DNA of 58,713 nt from Fimbriimonas sp. (lineage in GTDB: Bacteria > Armatimonadota > Fimbriimonadia > Fimbriimonadales > Fimbriimonadaceae): NCBI GenBank assembly GCA_029866005.1, contig JARXAE010000031.1:1-58713 (forward strand). The letters run 5' to 3'. This document shows positions 1-7,235 of the stretch, piece after piece. Positions within the stretch are counted from its first letter, which is position 1; each line of letters starts with the position of its first letter. The notes under the pieces are model-generated. The model was not told the origin of the DNA. It ran no database searches and was given only the letters and a program-made list of their open reading frames with translations. A program made the position numbers and the translations under genes.

Positions 1-303
1 AAAGTAAAGGAAGACACCAAGAAGAAGATGGATGCCCTCCGAGAGTCGATGCCAAAGCCAAAGCCGGGCGAGCGACCAAAGATGGATCCAGGCATGCGCG
101 AGAAGTACAAAGGCGTCATGGACGGTTACCAAGCCGGTATGAAGAAGGCTATGGGCGACAAGAAGTTCGCTGAGTACCAGAAGATGATGAAGGAAGCCAT
201 GGAGAAGATGCGCGAGAAAGGCGGCTTCGGCGGCGGACGCCCAGGCGGTCCCGGCGCAGGTGGTGCTGGAAAGGGCAAGGGCGGCAACCAGCCAGGCCTA
301 TAA
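1..303 (+). CDS. C-terminal part of a Lys/Met/Gly-rich protein (5' truncated)
   Basis: The reading frame is open from the first base of the window, so the gene starts upstream. The visible 100 residues are very rich in Lys and Met, likely helical (many KKxx and MMKEAMEK-type turns), and end in a Gly/Pro-rich tail (GGGRPGGPGAGG) before TAA. A strong terminator follows 12 bases later, so this is the last gene of its transcript. I recognise no family. Composition suggests an exported or surface-associated low-complexity protein, but no signal peptide is visible because the start is missing. Confidence 0.6.
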   Translation, partial: KVKEDTKKKMDALRESMPKPKPGERPKMDPGMREKYKGVMDGYQAGMKKAMGDKKFAEYQKMMKEAMEKMREKGGFGGGRPGGPGAGGAGKGKGGNQPGL

Positions 304-314
304 GCATAAGATTC

Positions 315-349
315 AAAAGCCCCCTCTCCAAACTGGAGAGGGGGCTTTT
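315..349. terminator. Rho-independent terminator, bidirectional
   Basis: A near-perfect hairpin (about 15 paired bases, arms CCCCCTCTCCA and TGGAGAGGGGG, 4-base loop) is flanked by AAAA on the left and TTTT on the right. It lies between a rightward and a leftward gene that converge, so it can serve both. Confidence 0.85.
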
Positions 350-395
350 CGTTTATCCAACGTCTCGGCAGTAGCAATGCCTCGGGCTAATGAAC

Positions 396-971
396 CTAAA
401 TGGTCTGCCCGACTGGACTCTCCGCCATGTCCCGATAAGCGACATACCCCCGAATCCACTGCCCCTGAATCTCGGCATCCCCAATCGACCCTTCGCCGCA
501 AGTCTCAAAAACCCGTCGCGAACACTCGTACTCGAGTGATCCTTCGCCCGGAGTCCGCATGCGGACGAAGAACCGAAGATCATCGTGGCTATCAAAAAGC
601 CGTTCGTCAACGATATAGCTGCCTTGCGAATCTACGCCGTACCGCGCAATAATCCGGGCTCGCTCCAGCACCCGGGGGACCCCCAGGTTCTTCTTCTTGT
701 CTTCCAAGATCCCGTACAAGAAGCCTACCAGCGTAACGCAGACCCCAAAGACGATCCCCGCCATCGCGAGCCAAACGAGCACCTGCGTAGTAAGGCTTTG
801 CACGCGCAAGTAGCTCGGGTTGGTTGAGTCGCCCGTAAACACCAGCCGACCAGCTTCCAAAGCGTAGATCCCAAATCCCGACAGCACGCTGAAGCAAAGC
901 CCGCCCACAATCACCCAGCCAAGATGTTTCTGCTTCTGAACGTCAAGCTCTTCCGTGGTGAACCATCGCAT
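396..971 (-). CDS. Two-pass membrane protein of unknown function
   Basis: 191 residues with two hydrophobic segments at about 18-38 and 62-89, a short loop between them and a soluble C-terminal half (about 95-191) containing an acidic patch and two Cys. I recognise no family. The ATG start is supported by a TAAGAT box ending 7 bases upstream and the lack of a ribosome binding site, so the transcript is probably leaderless. It converges on the gene at the left edge and shares its terminator. It is likely a cytoplasmic-membrane protein; nothing in the context suggests a role. Confidence 0.65.
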   Translation of the reverse strand: MRWFTTEELDVQKQKHLGWVIVGGLCFSVLSGFGIYALEAGRLVFTGDSTNPSYLRVQSLTTQVLVWLAMAGIVFGVCVTLVGFLYGILEDKKKNLGVPRVLERARIIARYGVDSQGSYIVDERLFDSHDDLRFFVRMRTPGEGSLEYECSRRVFETCGEGSIGDAEIQGQWIRGYVAYRDMAESPVGQTI

Positions 972-978
972 AAACGAT

Positions 979-984
979 ATCTTA
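979..984 (-). promoter_or_regulatory. -10 box TAAGAT, leaderless start
   Basis: TAAGAT ends 7 bases before the ATG at 971, placing the transcription start at or next to the start codon. No -35 match is obvious. Confidence 0.5.
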
Positions 985-1024
985 CGGATAATCGCGCGTA
1001 ATCCTGTTTGGAACTTGTTTGGGA

Positions 1025-2206
1025 CTACAGTTTCAGCAACCCAGCCACGGTGACCATGTCCTTGTCACCTCGACCCGACATGTTCACAATCACTCGCTCG
1101 CCCGGCTTAAACAGCCCAGGTATCCGCAGCGCCGCAAACGCGTGCGCCGTTTCCAACGCACAAATCAGCCCCTCGCGGTGCGCGACCCACTGAAGCGCAT
1201 CCAATGCCTCCTCATCCGTCACCGCAACGTACTCCGCTCTGCCCAGATCCTTGAGATAAGAGTGCTCCGCCCCCACGCCCGGATAGTCCAGACCTGCCGA
1301 CACCGAGTGCGTCCCGATCACCTGACCGTCATCATCTTGCATGAGGTAGCTATAAGATCCATGCAAAACCCCCGGCGTACCCGCCGTCAGCGGAGCCGCG
1401 TGAGACCCTGAAGAAAGCCCTCGCCCTCCCGCCTCAACACCGACCATCCGCGTCGAATCATCCCCATAAAAGCCTGCGAAGAAGCCAATCGCGTTACTGC
1501 CTCCGCCAACACAAGCCACCACCGCGTCCGGCGTCATTCCATATCTGTCGAAGTACTGCGCCCGAGCCTCGTCCCCAATCACCCGCTGAAACTCGCGGAC
1601 CATGTAGGGATAGGGATGCGGCCCCGCTGCCGTCCCAATAATGTAGTGGGTTGAATCGACATTCGTGACCCAGTCCCGCATCGCTTCATTCAAAGCGTCC
1701 TTCAAAGTCTTCGTGCCGCTACTGACGGGATTGACGCGAGCCCCAAGAAGCTTCATTCGGAAAACGTTCAGCATCTGCCGCTCGATGTCCTCCTCGCCCA
1801 TATAAACCTCGCACTCCAGCCCAAGTAGCGCGCAAACCGTAGCGGTTGCTACTCCGTGCTGACCCGCCCCCGTCTCGGCAATGATCCGTTTCTTGCCCAT
1901 CCGAACCGCAAGCAAAGCCTGACCTAAAGCATTGTTGATCTTATGCGCTCCGGTGTGATTCAGGTCCTCGCGCTTGATCGTGACATGCAGACCAGTATCT
2001 TCCGACAACCTCTTCGCCTCAGTCAGCGGGTTCGGACGCCCCACATACTCGTGGAGCAAATCATTAAATTCCTTTCGAAACGCCGAATCCTGCCATGCTC
2101 GCTCGAACTCAGCATCAAGCTGTTCGAGGGCAGGCATCAATGTCTCCGGCACAAATCGCCCCCCAAACGCGCCAAAACGGCCACGAGCGTCAGGTTTGGT
2201 TTCCAT
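1025..2206 (-). CDS. trpB: Tryptophan synthase beta chain
   Basis: TrpB joins indole (normally channelled from TrpA) to serine, using PLP, to make tryptophan. The 393 residues match the usual length. The PLP lysine sits in HTGAHK (K89), the catalytic stretch ETGAGQHG is at 111-118, and the phosphate-binding GGGSN loop is at about 234-238. All are canonical for the TrpB1 type that partners TrpA. No trpA or other trp gene lies nearby, so the pathway genes must be dispersed. The ATG start has no ribosome binding site but has a TAGACT box 7 bases upstream, implying a leaderless message. Confidence 0.97.
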   Translation of the reverse strand: METKPDARGRFGAFGGRFVPETLMPALEQLDAEFERAWQDSAFRKEFNDLLHEYVGRPNPLTEAKRLSEDTGLHVTIKREDLNHTGAHKINNALGQALLAVRMGKKRIIAETGAGQHGVATATVCALLGLECEVYMGEEDIERQMLNVFRMKLLGARVNPVSSGTKTLKDALNEAMRDWVTNVDSTHYIIGTAAGPHPYPYMVREFQRVIGDEARAQYFDRYGMTPDAVVACVGGGSNAIGFFAGFYGDDSTRMVGVEAGGRGLSSGSHAAPLTAGTPGVLHGSYSYLMQDDDGQVIGTHSVSAGLDYPGVGAEHSYLKDLGRAEYVAVTDEEALDALQWVAHREGLICALETAHAFAALRIPGLFKPGERVIVNMSGRGDKDMVTVAGLLKL

Positions 2207-2213
2207 TCTTCAT

Positions 2214-2219
2214 AGTCTA
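2214..2219 (-). promoter_or_regulatory. -10 box TAGACT, leaderless trpB start
   Basis: TAGACT is separated by 7 bases from the trpB ATG. The MFS gene at 55176 has the identical hexamer at the identical spacing. Confidence 0.5.
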
Positions 2220-2270
2220 CAGTCTTTAGCGATAAACCATTAGCCAACGACAAATCGCAAACCGAAAACG

Positions 2271-2276
2271 TACAAT
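2271..2276 (+). promoter_or_regulatory. -10 box TACAAT, leaderless start
   Basis: TACAAT ends 7 bases before the ATG at 2284; no ribosome binding site is present. Confidence 0.5.
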
Positions 2277-2283
2277 GAGGTAG

Positions 2284-2628
2284 ATGGACAGAATCCTAAC
2301 CTTCGGAAAGTGCTTCGCCGACCCTATTGCCATCCGAATCATGAGAGTGACTTACCGCTCTGCTTCCACCATCCAAGATCTCCAAAGCATCCTGGATCTT
2401 GACCGACACACGGTCGATCTTCGCCTGCTAAAGCTCCGAGAAGCGGCGATCCTCAAACCGCGCCAAGATGGCCGCTGGTTGACCTACGAGATGAACGCCG
2501 AGATGCGTCCTGTCATCAAGGTACTGATCTCAAGCTTCTACGACGAGGTGAAGTGGTCGCCAGAGTGTCTCGAAGACGATCGTCGCTTTCAAGAGATCAA
2601 AGCGAGTCGGGCCAGCGCTCAGGACTAA
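2284..2628 (+). CDS. ArsR-type winged-helix transcriptional regulator
   Basis: 114 residues. The N-terminal segment FADPIAIRIMRV matches the ArsR-family opening (normally LADPTRLRIL), followed by a helix-turn-helix at about 28-60 and a beta-wing near DGRWLTYEM. No metal-binding Cys motif of the classical ArsR sensors is seen; the lone Cys residues (about 10 and 95) are not arranged as a site. It is divergent from trpB with 77 bases between the starts, so it could act on either promoter. Its 3' end overlaps the convergent amidohydrolase by 32 bases. The DNA-binding fold is fairly secure; the target and ligand are unknown. Confidence 0.75.
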   Translation: MDRILTFGKCFADPIAIRIMRVTYRSASTIQDLQSILDLDRHTVDLRLLKLREAAILKPRQDGRWLTYEMNAEMRPVIKVLISSFYDEVKWSPECLEDDRRFQEIKASRASAQD

Positions 2629-4126
2629 GGAACTGGTAGTCGGCAAGTTCGCCAACTGCGAGCGATCCCATGTTTGTGTCTCCGCAAACCTCCGCGCCTG
2701 CCAGGGTGTATGCCCGCACCGCCTCGTGCAAAGAAACATTCTCGGTCTGGTCAAACCCAGCCGGACGCCGCACCGCTGTCCGAATCCCGTCCATGGGATC
2801 TCCAGGCACAATCGGCCGATCTGAGTTGTAACTCAACCGAATCCCCGCATCGAGAACGCTCCTCGAACGCTTGAGCAGGGAAGTCCGTTCTTCGCCCAAT
2901 TGCAAACGATAAGCGTGCCCAAAGCGCATCAGAAACTCGGGTTGGAACGTCACAAACGGGTTCAGCCTCTGAATCCGCTCAATCTGAGCATCGCTGAGAA
3001 TCATGGCATGCTCCAGCCGGTGCCGCTCCGGGCATCCCGTCGCCTCGAAAGCGTCCAAAACCAGGTCCGTCGCGTAGTCCCCGATCGCATGAATCGCCAC
3101 CTGGTACCCCGCGTCGCTCGCGGTTCTCGTCATCTCGATGAGCTTCTCTGGCGAGTAGATCAACTGCCCGCTCGTCCCCTCCGCTTCCGTCTTTCGTCCA
3201 TGCCGCGACACTTTCGGACCATTCGCCTCCTGGCCCGAATACGACCCATAAATCGCCGCCGTGGCTGACCCAATCGCCCCATCCGCAAACAGCTTGATCC
3301 CGCAAATCCGAGTCTGATCAGGATCGTACAAGGAAGCCTCAAGCTCCCGTAATCGCGCCAAACCAACCCCCTTTGGACCAAACACTTCGCGCCACTGAAC
3401 ATACAGCCGGGTCCGAATCCGGCATCCCCGTCGAGCCGCCTCGCGGTACGCCCACACCTCGTCCTCTAGGTTAAAACGGCCCGTCATCATGTCCGCCGCC
3501 ATCCCGATCCCCAGGTCCGCCATCTTCTCGCCCGCCGCAAGAATCGCCGTCACCATCTCCTCCCTGCTCACCTTCGGAGTCCGCTCCCAAACGTACTCGT
3601 GCGCCGTCTCGAGGAGAAGCCCGTTCAAAAGCCCATCCTCTCCCCGACCAAACTCTCCGCCCGCCGGATCAGGAGTCTCCTCATTCACCCCCGCCGCCGA
3701 CAAAGCCGCCGAATTCGCCACACTCGCGTGTCCGTTGTAGTGCCTCAACAGGATAGGACGCGAACCAGAAACAGCATCCAACTCAGCCCGTGTAATATGC
3801 CGTCCGCCCGGATACTTCGTCTGGTCGTACTGCACCGCCATGACCCACCCTTCGGTAGTAGCAACTCGATCTCGAACCGCATCCAAAACCTCCTCCTGAG
3901 TCGCGCACCCCGAAAGATCCAACTTCAAAAGATCCAACCCCGTCGGCAAAATGTGGCAGTGCGCGTCAATGAACTTCGGCAACAAAACCTGTCCGCCACA
4001 ATCGAAAACCTCGCCCCCACTTAGCGGCTCACTGGTCGGCGAAACCACCACCCGCCCCCCGTCAATCAGCATCGACCGAGGCGACATATCCGCCCACCAC
4101 AAGAAGTTCGTCAGAAGCGTTGCCAT
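2597..4126 (-). CDS. Metal-dependent amidohydrolase, YtcJ-like
   Basis: About 509 residues. It begins with the beta-sandwich typical of the amidohydrolase superfamily (MLIDGGRVV...) and then the metal site DAHCHILPTG. Later motifs include AIHAIGD and RLEHAMI (metal or substrate His) and a C-terminal Asp region (NSDRPIVPGDP) preceding VRAYTLAGAE. This layout is that of YtcJ / exoenzyme regulatory protein AepA-like hydrolases, which act on amide or related bonds of largely unknown substrates. I chose the ATG at 4126 because CATAAT lies 7 bases upstream; an in-frame TTG at 4150 is possible. The 3' end overlaps the convergent ArsR gene. Confidence 0.88.
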   Translation of the reverse strand: MATLLTNFLWWADMSPRSMLIDGGRVVVSPTSEPLSGGEVFDCGGQVLLPKFIDAHCHILPTGLDLLKLDLSGCATQEEVLDAVRDRVATTEGWVMAVQYDQTKYPGGRHITRAELDAVSGSRPILLRHYNGHASVANSAALSAAGVNEETPDPAGGEFGRGEDGLLNGLLLETAHEYVWERTPKVSREEMVTAILAAGEKMADLGIGMAADMMTGRFNLEDEVWAYREAARRGCRIRTRLYVQWREVFGPKGVGLARLRELEASLYDPDQTRICGIKLFADGAIGSATAAIYGSYSGQEANGPKVSRHGRKTEAEGTSGQLIYSPEKLIEMTRTASDAGYQVAIHAIGDYATDLVLDAFEATGCPERHRLEHAMILSDAQIERIQRLNPFVTFQPEFLMRFGHAYRLQLGEERTSLLKRSRSVLDAGIRLSYNSDRPIVPGDPMDGIRTAVRRPAGFDQTENVSLHEAVRAYTLAGAEVCGDTNMGSLAVGELADYQFLSPERWPDSL

Positions 4127-4133
4127 GAACAGA

Positions 4134-4139
4134 ATTATG
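4134..4139 (-). promoter_or_regulatory. -10 box CATAAT, leaderless amidohydrolase start
   Basis: CATAAT ends 7 bases before the ATG at 4126. This decides between that ATG and the upstream TTG at 4150, which would lie inside the promoter. Confidence 0.45.
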
Positions 4140-4191
4140 GACTGCGGCAACTAGTTACCGCATTCTGTTGAACAGAGCTTTGCTCGGCGAG

Positions 4192-5484
4192 TTAGTGACC
4201 AATCTCCGCCGCAACCCGCTCCGCACTCTCCAGCGCACCCTCGATGAACCCCACCCAGGTCGCCGTATGCTCCCCGGCAAAATGAATCCTGCCCTCCGCG
4301 GTTCCAATGTTCCCCGCGTGATCCAAAGCAAATCCCGGCGCATGGTGACTAAACGCCCCCAGCGAGTAAGGATCGTTGATCCAGTCATGGATCTCCCCGT
4401 GGACAAAAAATGCGGGCGCCTCCGGAAACATCTGCGCGATCTCGTACAGCCCCGCGCTCACCGGATCACCCAGCCGCGTCCACTCCACCGCCCGATCTCC
4501 GCAGATGTAAGCCGTCAAAATCGGCTCAGTGCCCCGAGTTCCTTCCCAAAGCTGATGCAGCGGCCCATCACAATGCAACCGTCCACAGAACCCACGGTCC
4601 CGCCACCAAGCCTGCGAAAACCGCCAAACAATCTTGATCGCCCGGCTCATCCCACAAGCCTCCAAAGCGCACCGCCTCGCCACCGGCAAGGCCGGCTCGA
4701 AAACCACCCGCTCGGCACAAGGCGGCGGCAACGTGAGAACAACACGATCAAACCGCTCGGCCGAATCCGCAAACTGCAGCTCGACGCCATCCGCATCCTG
4801 AACCACCTTTTGCAAAGGACAACCCAGAAAAACCTGCCCCCGCAAACTATCGCGCATCTTGGCCAACAGACCCGAGAATCCGCCCGGAACCCGGAACGCC
4901 GACATCTCGCTCTCGCCGCGATTCAAGTTCTCGCGATTGATGTAGTGAACATAACCGCCGAGCCAACCAAGCAAACCGATCCGCTCAATATCATCACCCT
5001 CATCGCTTCGAAGATTTGCCCGTAGCCACCACTGCCCCTGCTCCGACTGACAGTTCTGCCGAAGAAACGAGTCCAAGTTCAAGCTGTCATATTTCGCAAA
5101 CTCAACATTCTTCCAAACCGGCAACTCTAACTGCCGAGCCAACGCCCGAGCCGAGAGCTCAAACCGCTCCTCGTCTTCGGCCGCCTCCGGCCAAAGATCC
5201 GCGGTATCGCGCATCTCGCCGTTGTAAAAAGCCAAAGCCGGCTCCTGATCCGCCGATTCAAGCTCCCCGCAGTACTGTTCAACCAAAGCGCGGCATCGGT
5301 GATGATCAGCATCCAGCCACTCGCCCCCTGCCTCATACTCCGCGCCTTTCCCGAGGTCCGTTGTGTAAACCCGACCCCCGATCCGATCGCGAGCCTCAAA
5401 AACCGAAACCTCGTGCCCCTGCTCCTCAAGCAGCTGAGCAACCCGAAGTCCCGAAACCCCCGCGCCAACAACGCCGATTTTCAT
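4192..5484 (-). CDS. FAD-dependent amine oxidase / protoporphyrinogen-oxidase-like protein
   Basis: 430 residues. The start MKIGVVGAGVSG carries the Rossmann GxGxxG at 7-12, followed by the acidic end of strand 2 (FEARDRIGGR), a hallmark of flavin amine oxidases. The C-terminus has the second FAD contact (IHFAGEHTATWVGFIEGALESAERVA), also canonical. The substrate is unknown: amine oxidases, phytoene-desaturase-like and protoporphyrinogen oxidases all share these motifs. The start overlaps the stop of the preceding small membrane gene as ATGA, and three such overlaps tie it to the UbiA gene at the head of the operon. This suggests oxidation of a prenylated or quinone-related molecule, which is inference. 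Confidence 0.88.
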   Translation of the reverse strand: MKIGVVGAGVSGLRVAQLLEEQGHEVSVFEARDRIGGRVYTTDLGKGAEYEAGGEWLDADHHRCRALVEQYCGELESADQEPALAFYNGEMRDTADLWPEAAEDEERFELSARALARQLELPVWKNVEFAKYDSLNLDSFLRQNCQSEQGQWWLRANLRSDEGDDIERIGLLGWLGGYVHYINRENLNRGESEMSAFRVPGGFSGLLAKMRDSLRGQVFLGCPLQKVVQDADGVELQFADSAERFDRVVLTLPPPCAERVVFEPALPVARRCALEACGMSRAIKIVWRFSQAWWRDRGFCGRLHCDGPLHQLWEGTRGTEPILTAYICGDRAVEWTRLGDPVSAGLYEIAQMFPEAPAFFVHGEIHDWINDPYSLGAFSHHAPGFALDHAGNIGTAEGRIHFAGEHTATWVGFIEGALESAERVAAEIGH

Positions 5485-5708
5485 TTCCGCCTCGCAATGA
5501 ACGGCAAAGCAACCAACATGACCAAAAGCGTACCAATACAGGCAAACCGAATCCACCCCGTCGTGAACGCCGCGGCCAGAAGGAGGGCCCCTGCCCCCAG
5601 GATCGCCAACGCAGGTCCAGCTCGAAACGGCTTGTGCACCGCAACGAATCCTCCACCAAACAAGACGACCAAAGCCGCTACCGCCAAAGCCGTCTTGACT
5701 AGAATCAT
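5481..5708 (-). CDS. Small three-helix membrane protein
   Basis: 75 residues, almost wholly hydrophobic: segments at about 5-24, 31-50 and 53-71, ending in a positive IARRK tail. No family recognised. Both ends are coupled by ATGA overlaps, upstream to the reductase-like gene and downstream to the amine oxidase, so it is translated as part of this operon. A membrane subunit or anchor for its soluble neighbours is possible, but nothing in the sequence proves that. Confidence 0.7.
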   Translation of the reverse strand: MILVKTALAVAALVVLFGGGFVAVHKPFRAGPALAILGAGALLLAAAFTTGWIRFACIGTLLVMLVALPFIARRK

Positions 5709-6337
5709 CCCGCCACCTGGCGGATTTCCTCACTGCTTCTTACCGTCACCAGACGAGGATCACCGAAACCAACCCCGATAACGCCCACTCGGCGCTGCTT
5801 TGCCAGTGGCTCCAAAGTCGTTCGTGCATCCTCATCGTCAGGCAAAAGTACAACCTCAAAAGCATCATGAAACTGCCAAAGTCCCAGGGCAGCTAATGGG
5901 TGTCCCGTGGCATGCAGCCCCAAGAAGCGCAAATGCCCTTCCCCCCGAGCGGCTTCCAGCGCGGCAAGCGCACCGTTCACCTGAAACTCCTCAAGAGTTC
6001 GCCGGATGCGCAGGAAGTAGAAGTCGAGACAATCTCGTCCAACGGCGGAGAGAGTTTCGATCAGGTGCGCCTGAACCAGGTCTGTTGCGTGATCCTCGCT
6101 CGTCGCTCGCTCGATCTGGTAAGTCCCTTGTTGAACCAAGACGACCTCATCGGCACCTCGCATGCATCCTCCCCAAAGGGCGGGTTGAGAGGAGAAGTCA
6201 ATCGGCAAGCCAGAGTCGCGTGCCGTTTGCACTAACTCCTGCGGAGACTCTTGCGAGAAACCACCATCCGGCGCAGCCAAAGCGAGCCACCGAGAAGGGA
6301 ACTCCTGATTCGTTCTGCCAAGCAAGTTCTTGTTCAT
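5705..6337 (-). CDS. Aldo/keto-reductase-like protein, degenerate
   Basis: 210 residues, shorter than the usual 280-320 of aldo/keto reductases. The pattern LIETLSAVGRDCLDFYFLR resembles the family's SLxxLGxDYIDLYLLH, and the following helix/strand (ALEAARGEGHLRFLGLHAT) resembles KxGKIRxIGVSN. The family's catalytic His at the end of LLH is Arg here, and I see no Asp/Tyr/Lys catalytic set, so it may not be a working reductase. The ATG at 6337 was chosen because it overlaps the ubiA stop as ATGA; a longer frame upstream lies inside ubiA. Confidence 0.7.
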   Translation of the reverse strand: MNKNLLGRTNQEFPSRWLALAAPDGGFSQESPQELVQTARDSGLPIDFSSQPALWGGCMRGADEVVLVQQGTYQIERATSEDHATDLVQAHLIETLSAVGRDCLDFYFLRIRRTLEEFQVNGALAALEAARGEGHLRFLGLHATGHPLAALGLWQFHDAFEVVLLPDDEDARTTLEPLAKQRRVGVIGVGFGDPRLVTVRSSEEIRQVAG

Positions 6338-7221
6338 CGTGTTACCAAATAATCTACGAGAAGTAGCAAGAAGACACCAACCGAGATGCAGCCGTTGAGC
6401 GTGAAAAACGCCATGTTGACCTTGCTCAGGTCGTTCGGTTTGACTAGACTTTGTTCGTAAATCAGCATGCCCGCAGCAAAAATCCCCGCCAAGACACCGA
6501 TCCAACCGACCCCATAAACGCTTAACGCTAGGCCGAGAAAGAAAAGGCTCACACAGTGCGAGCCCCGAGAGATTTGCAAGGCCTTCACCTTCCCAAACTT
6601 GGCAGGGACCGAGTGAAGCCCGTTCTTCTTATCAAACTCCTCGTCCTGAAGAGCGTAAATGATGTCAAACCCAGCGGTCCAAAAGGTGACCGCTCCGAAG
6701 AGGAGGATGGGAACAACAGCAAGCTTTCCAGTGACCGCAATCCAGGCCGCCGCCGGGGCGATGCCCAAAGACATTCCCAGCCAGAAGTGGCACAGCCAAG
6801 TGAATCGCTTCGTTCGCGAATAGAAAACGGTCACGAAGATCGCTACGGGCGAGAGCAATAGTGTCACCGGATTCAGCAATCCTGCAGCACCGAAAAAAAG
6901 AATCATCGATCCAAAGAAGTAAAGATTCGTCGTTCGAAGGCTCAGCAGCCCCGCCGGAATTGCCCGCCGAGCGGTTCGCTCATTTTTCGCATCGATATCT
7001 CGATCCGAAATCCGGTTGTATGTCATCGCTGCCGTTCGGCAGCTGACCATTGCGACCAGGATCAGAATGAAAATTCGCCACCCCGGAAAGCCTGGGGTCG
7101 CCCACATCATTCCGATTAGTGCATAAGGCAAAGCGAAGATCGAGTGCTCAAACTTGATCATCTCAAGAAACGCCCGGAAAGCGGGGAGCCCTTTGAGTTC
7201 AGAAGTTGACGCCGTTGCCAT
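6334..7221 (-). CDS. UbiA-family prenyltransferase
   Basis: 295 residues, about eight or nine membrane helices. It attaches a polyprenyl chain to an aromatic acceptor in the cytoplasmic membrane. The first diphosphate-binding motif NRISDRDID (N69, D73, D77) and the second DEEFD (193-197) are intact, and HSIFALPYA near residue 26 fits the 4-hydroxybenzoate / menaquinone (MqnP-like) group. First gene of a four-gene operon with three ATGA overlaps. Which quinone pathway it serves cannot be told from here; no mqn or men genes are in the window. ATG at 7221 is preferred over the adjacent TTG at 7224; a CACAAT sequence lies 8 bases upstream. Confidence 0.9.
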   Translation of the reverse strand: MATASTSELKGLPAFRAFLEMIKFEHSIFALPYALIGMMWATPGFPGWRIFILILVAMVSCRTAAMTYNRISDRDIDAKNERTARRAIPAGLLSLRTTNLYFFGSMILFFGAAGLLNPVTLLLSPVAIFVTVFYSRTKRFTWLCHFWLGMSLGIAPAAAWIAVTGKLAVVPILLFGAVTFWTAGFDIIYALQDEEFDKKNGLHSVPAKFGKVKALQISRGSHCVSLFFLGLALSVYGVGWIGVLAGIFAAGMLIYEQSLVKPNDLSKVNMAFFTLNGCISVGVFLLLLVDYLVTR

Positions 7222-7235
7222 CAACCTCTATTGTG

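Noticed and set aside
4168-5025. Rightward 285-codon frame in the amine oxidase
   Set aside because: Antisense shadow with Pro/Arg-rich sequence; the leftward gene has full flavin-binding motifs.
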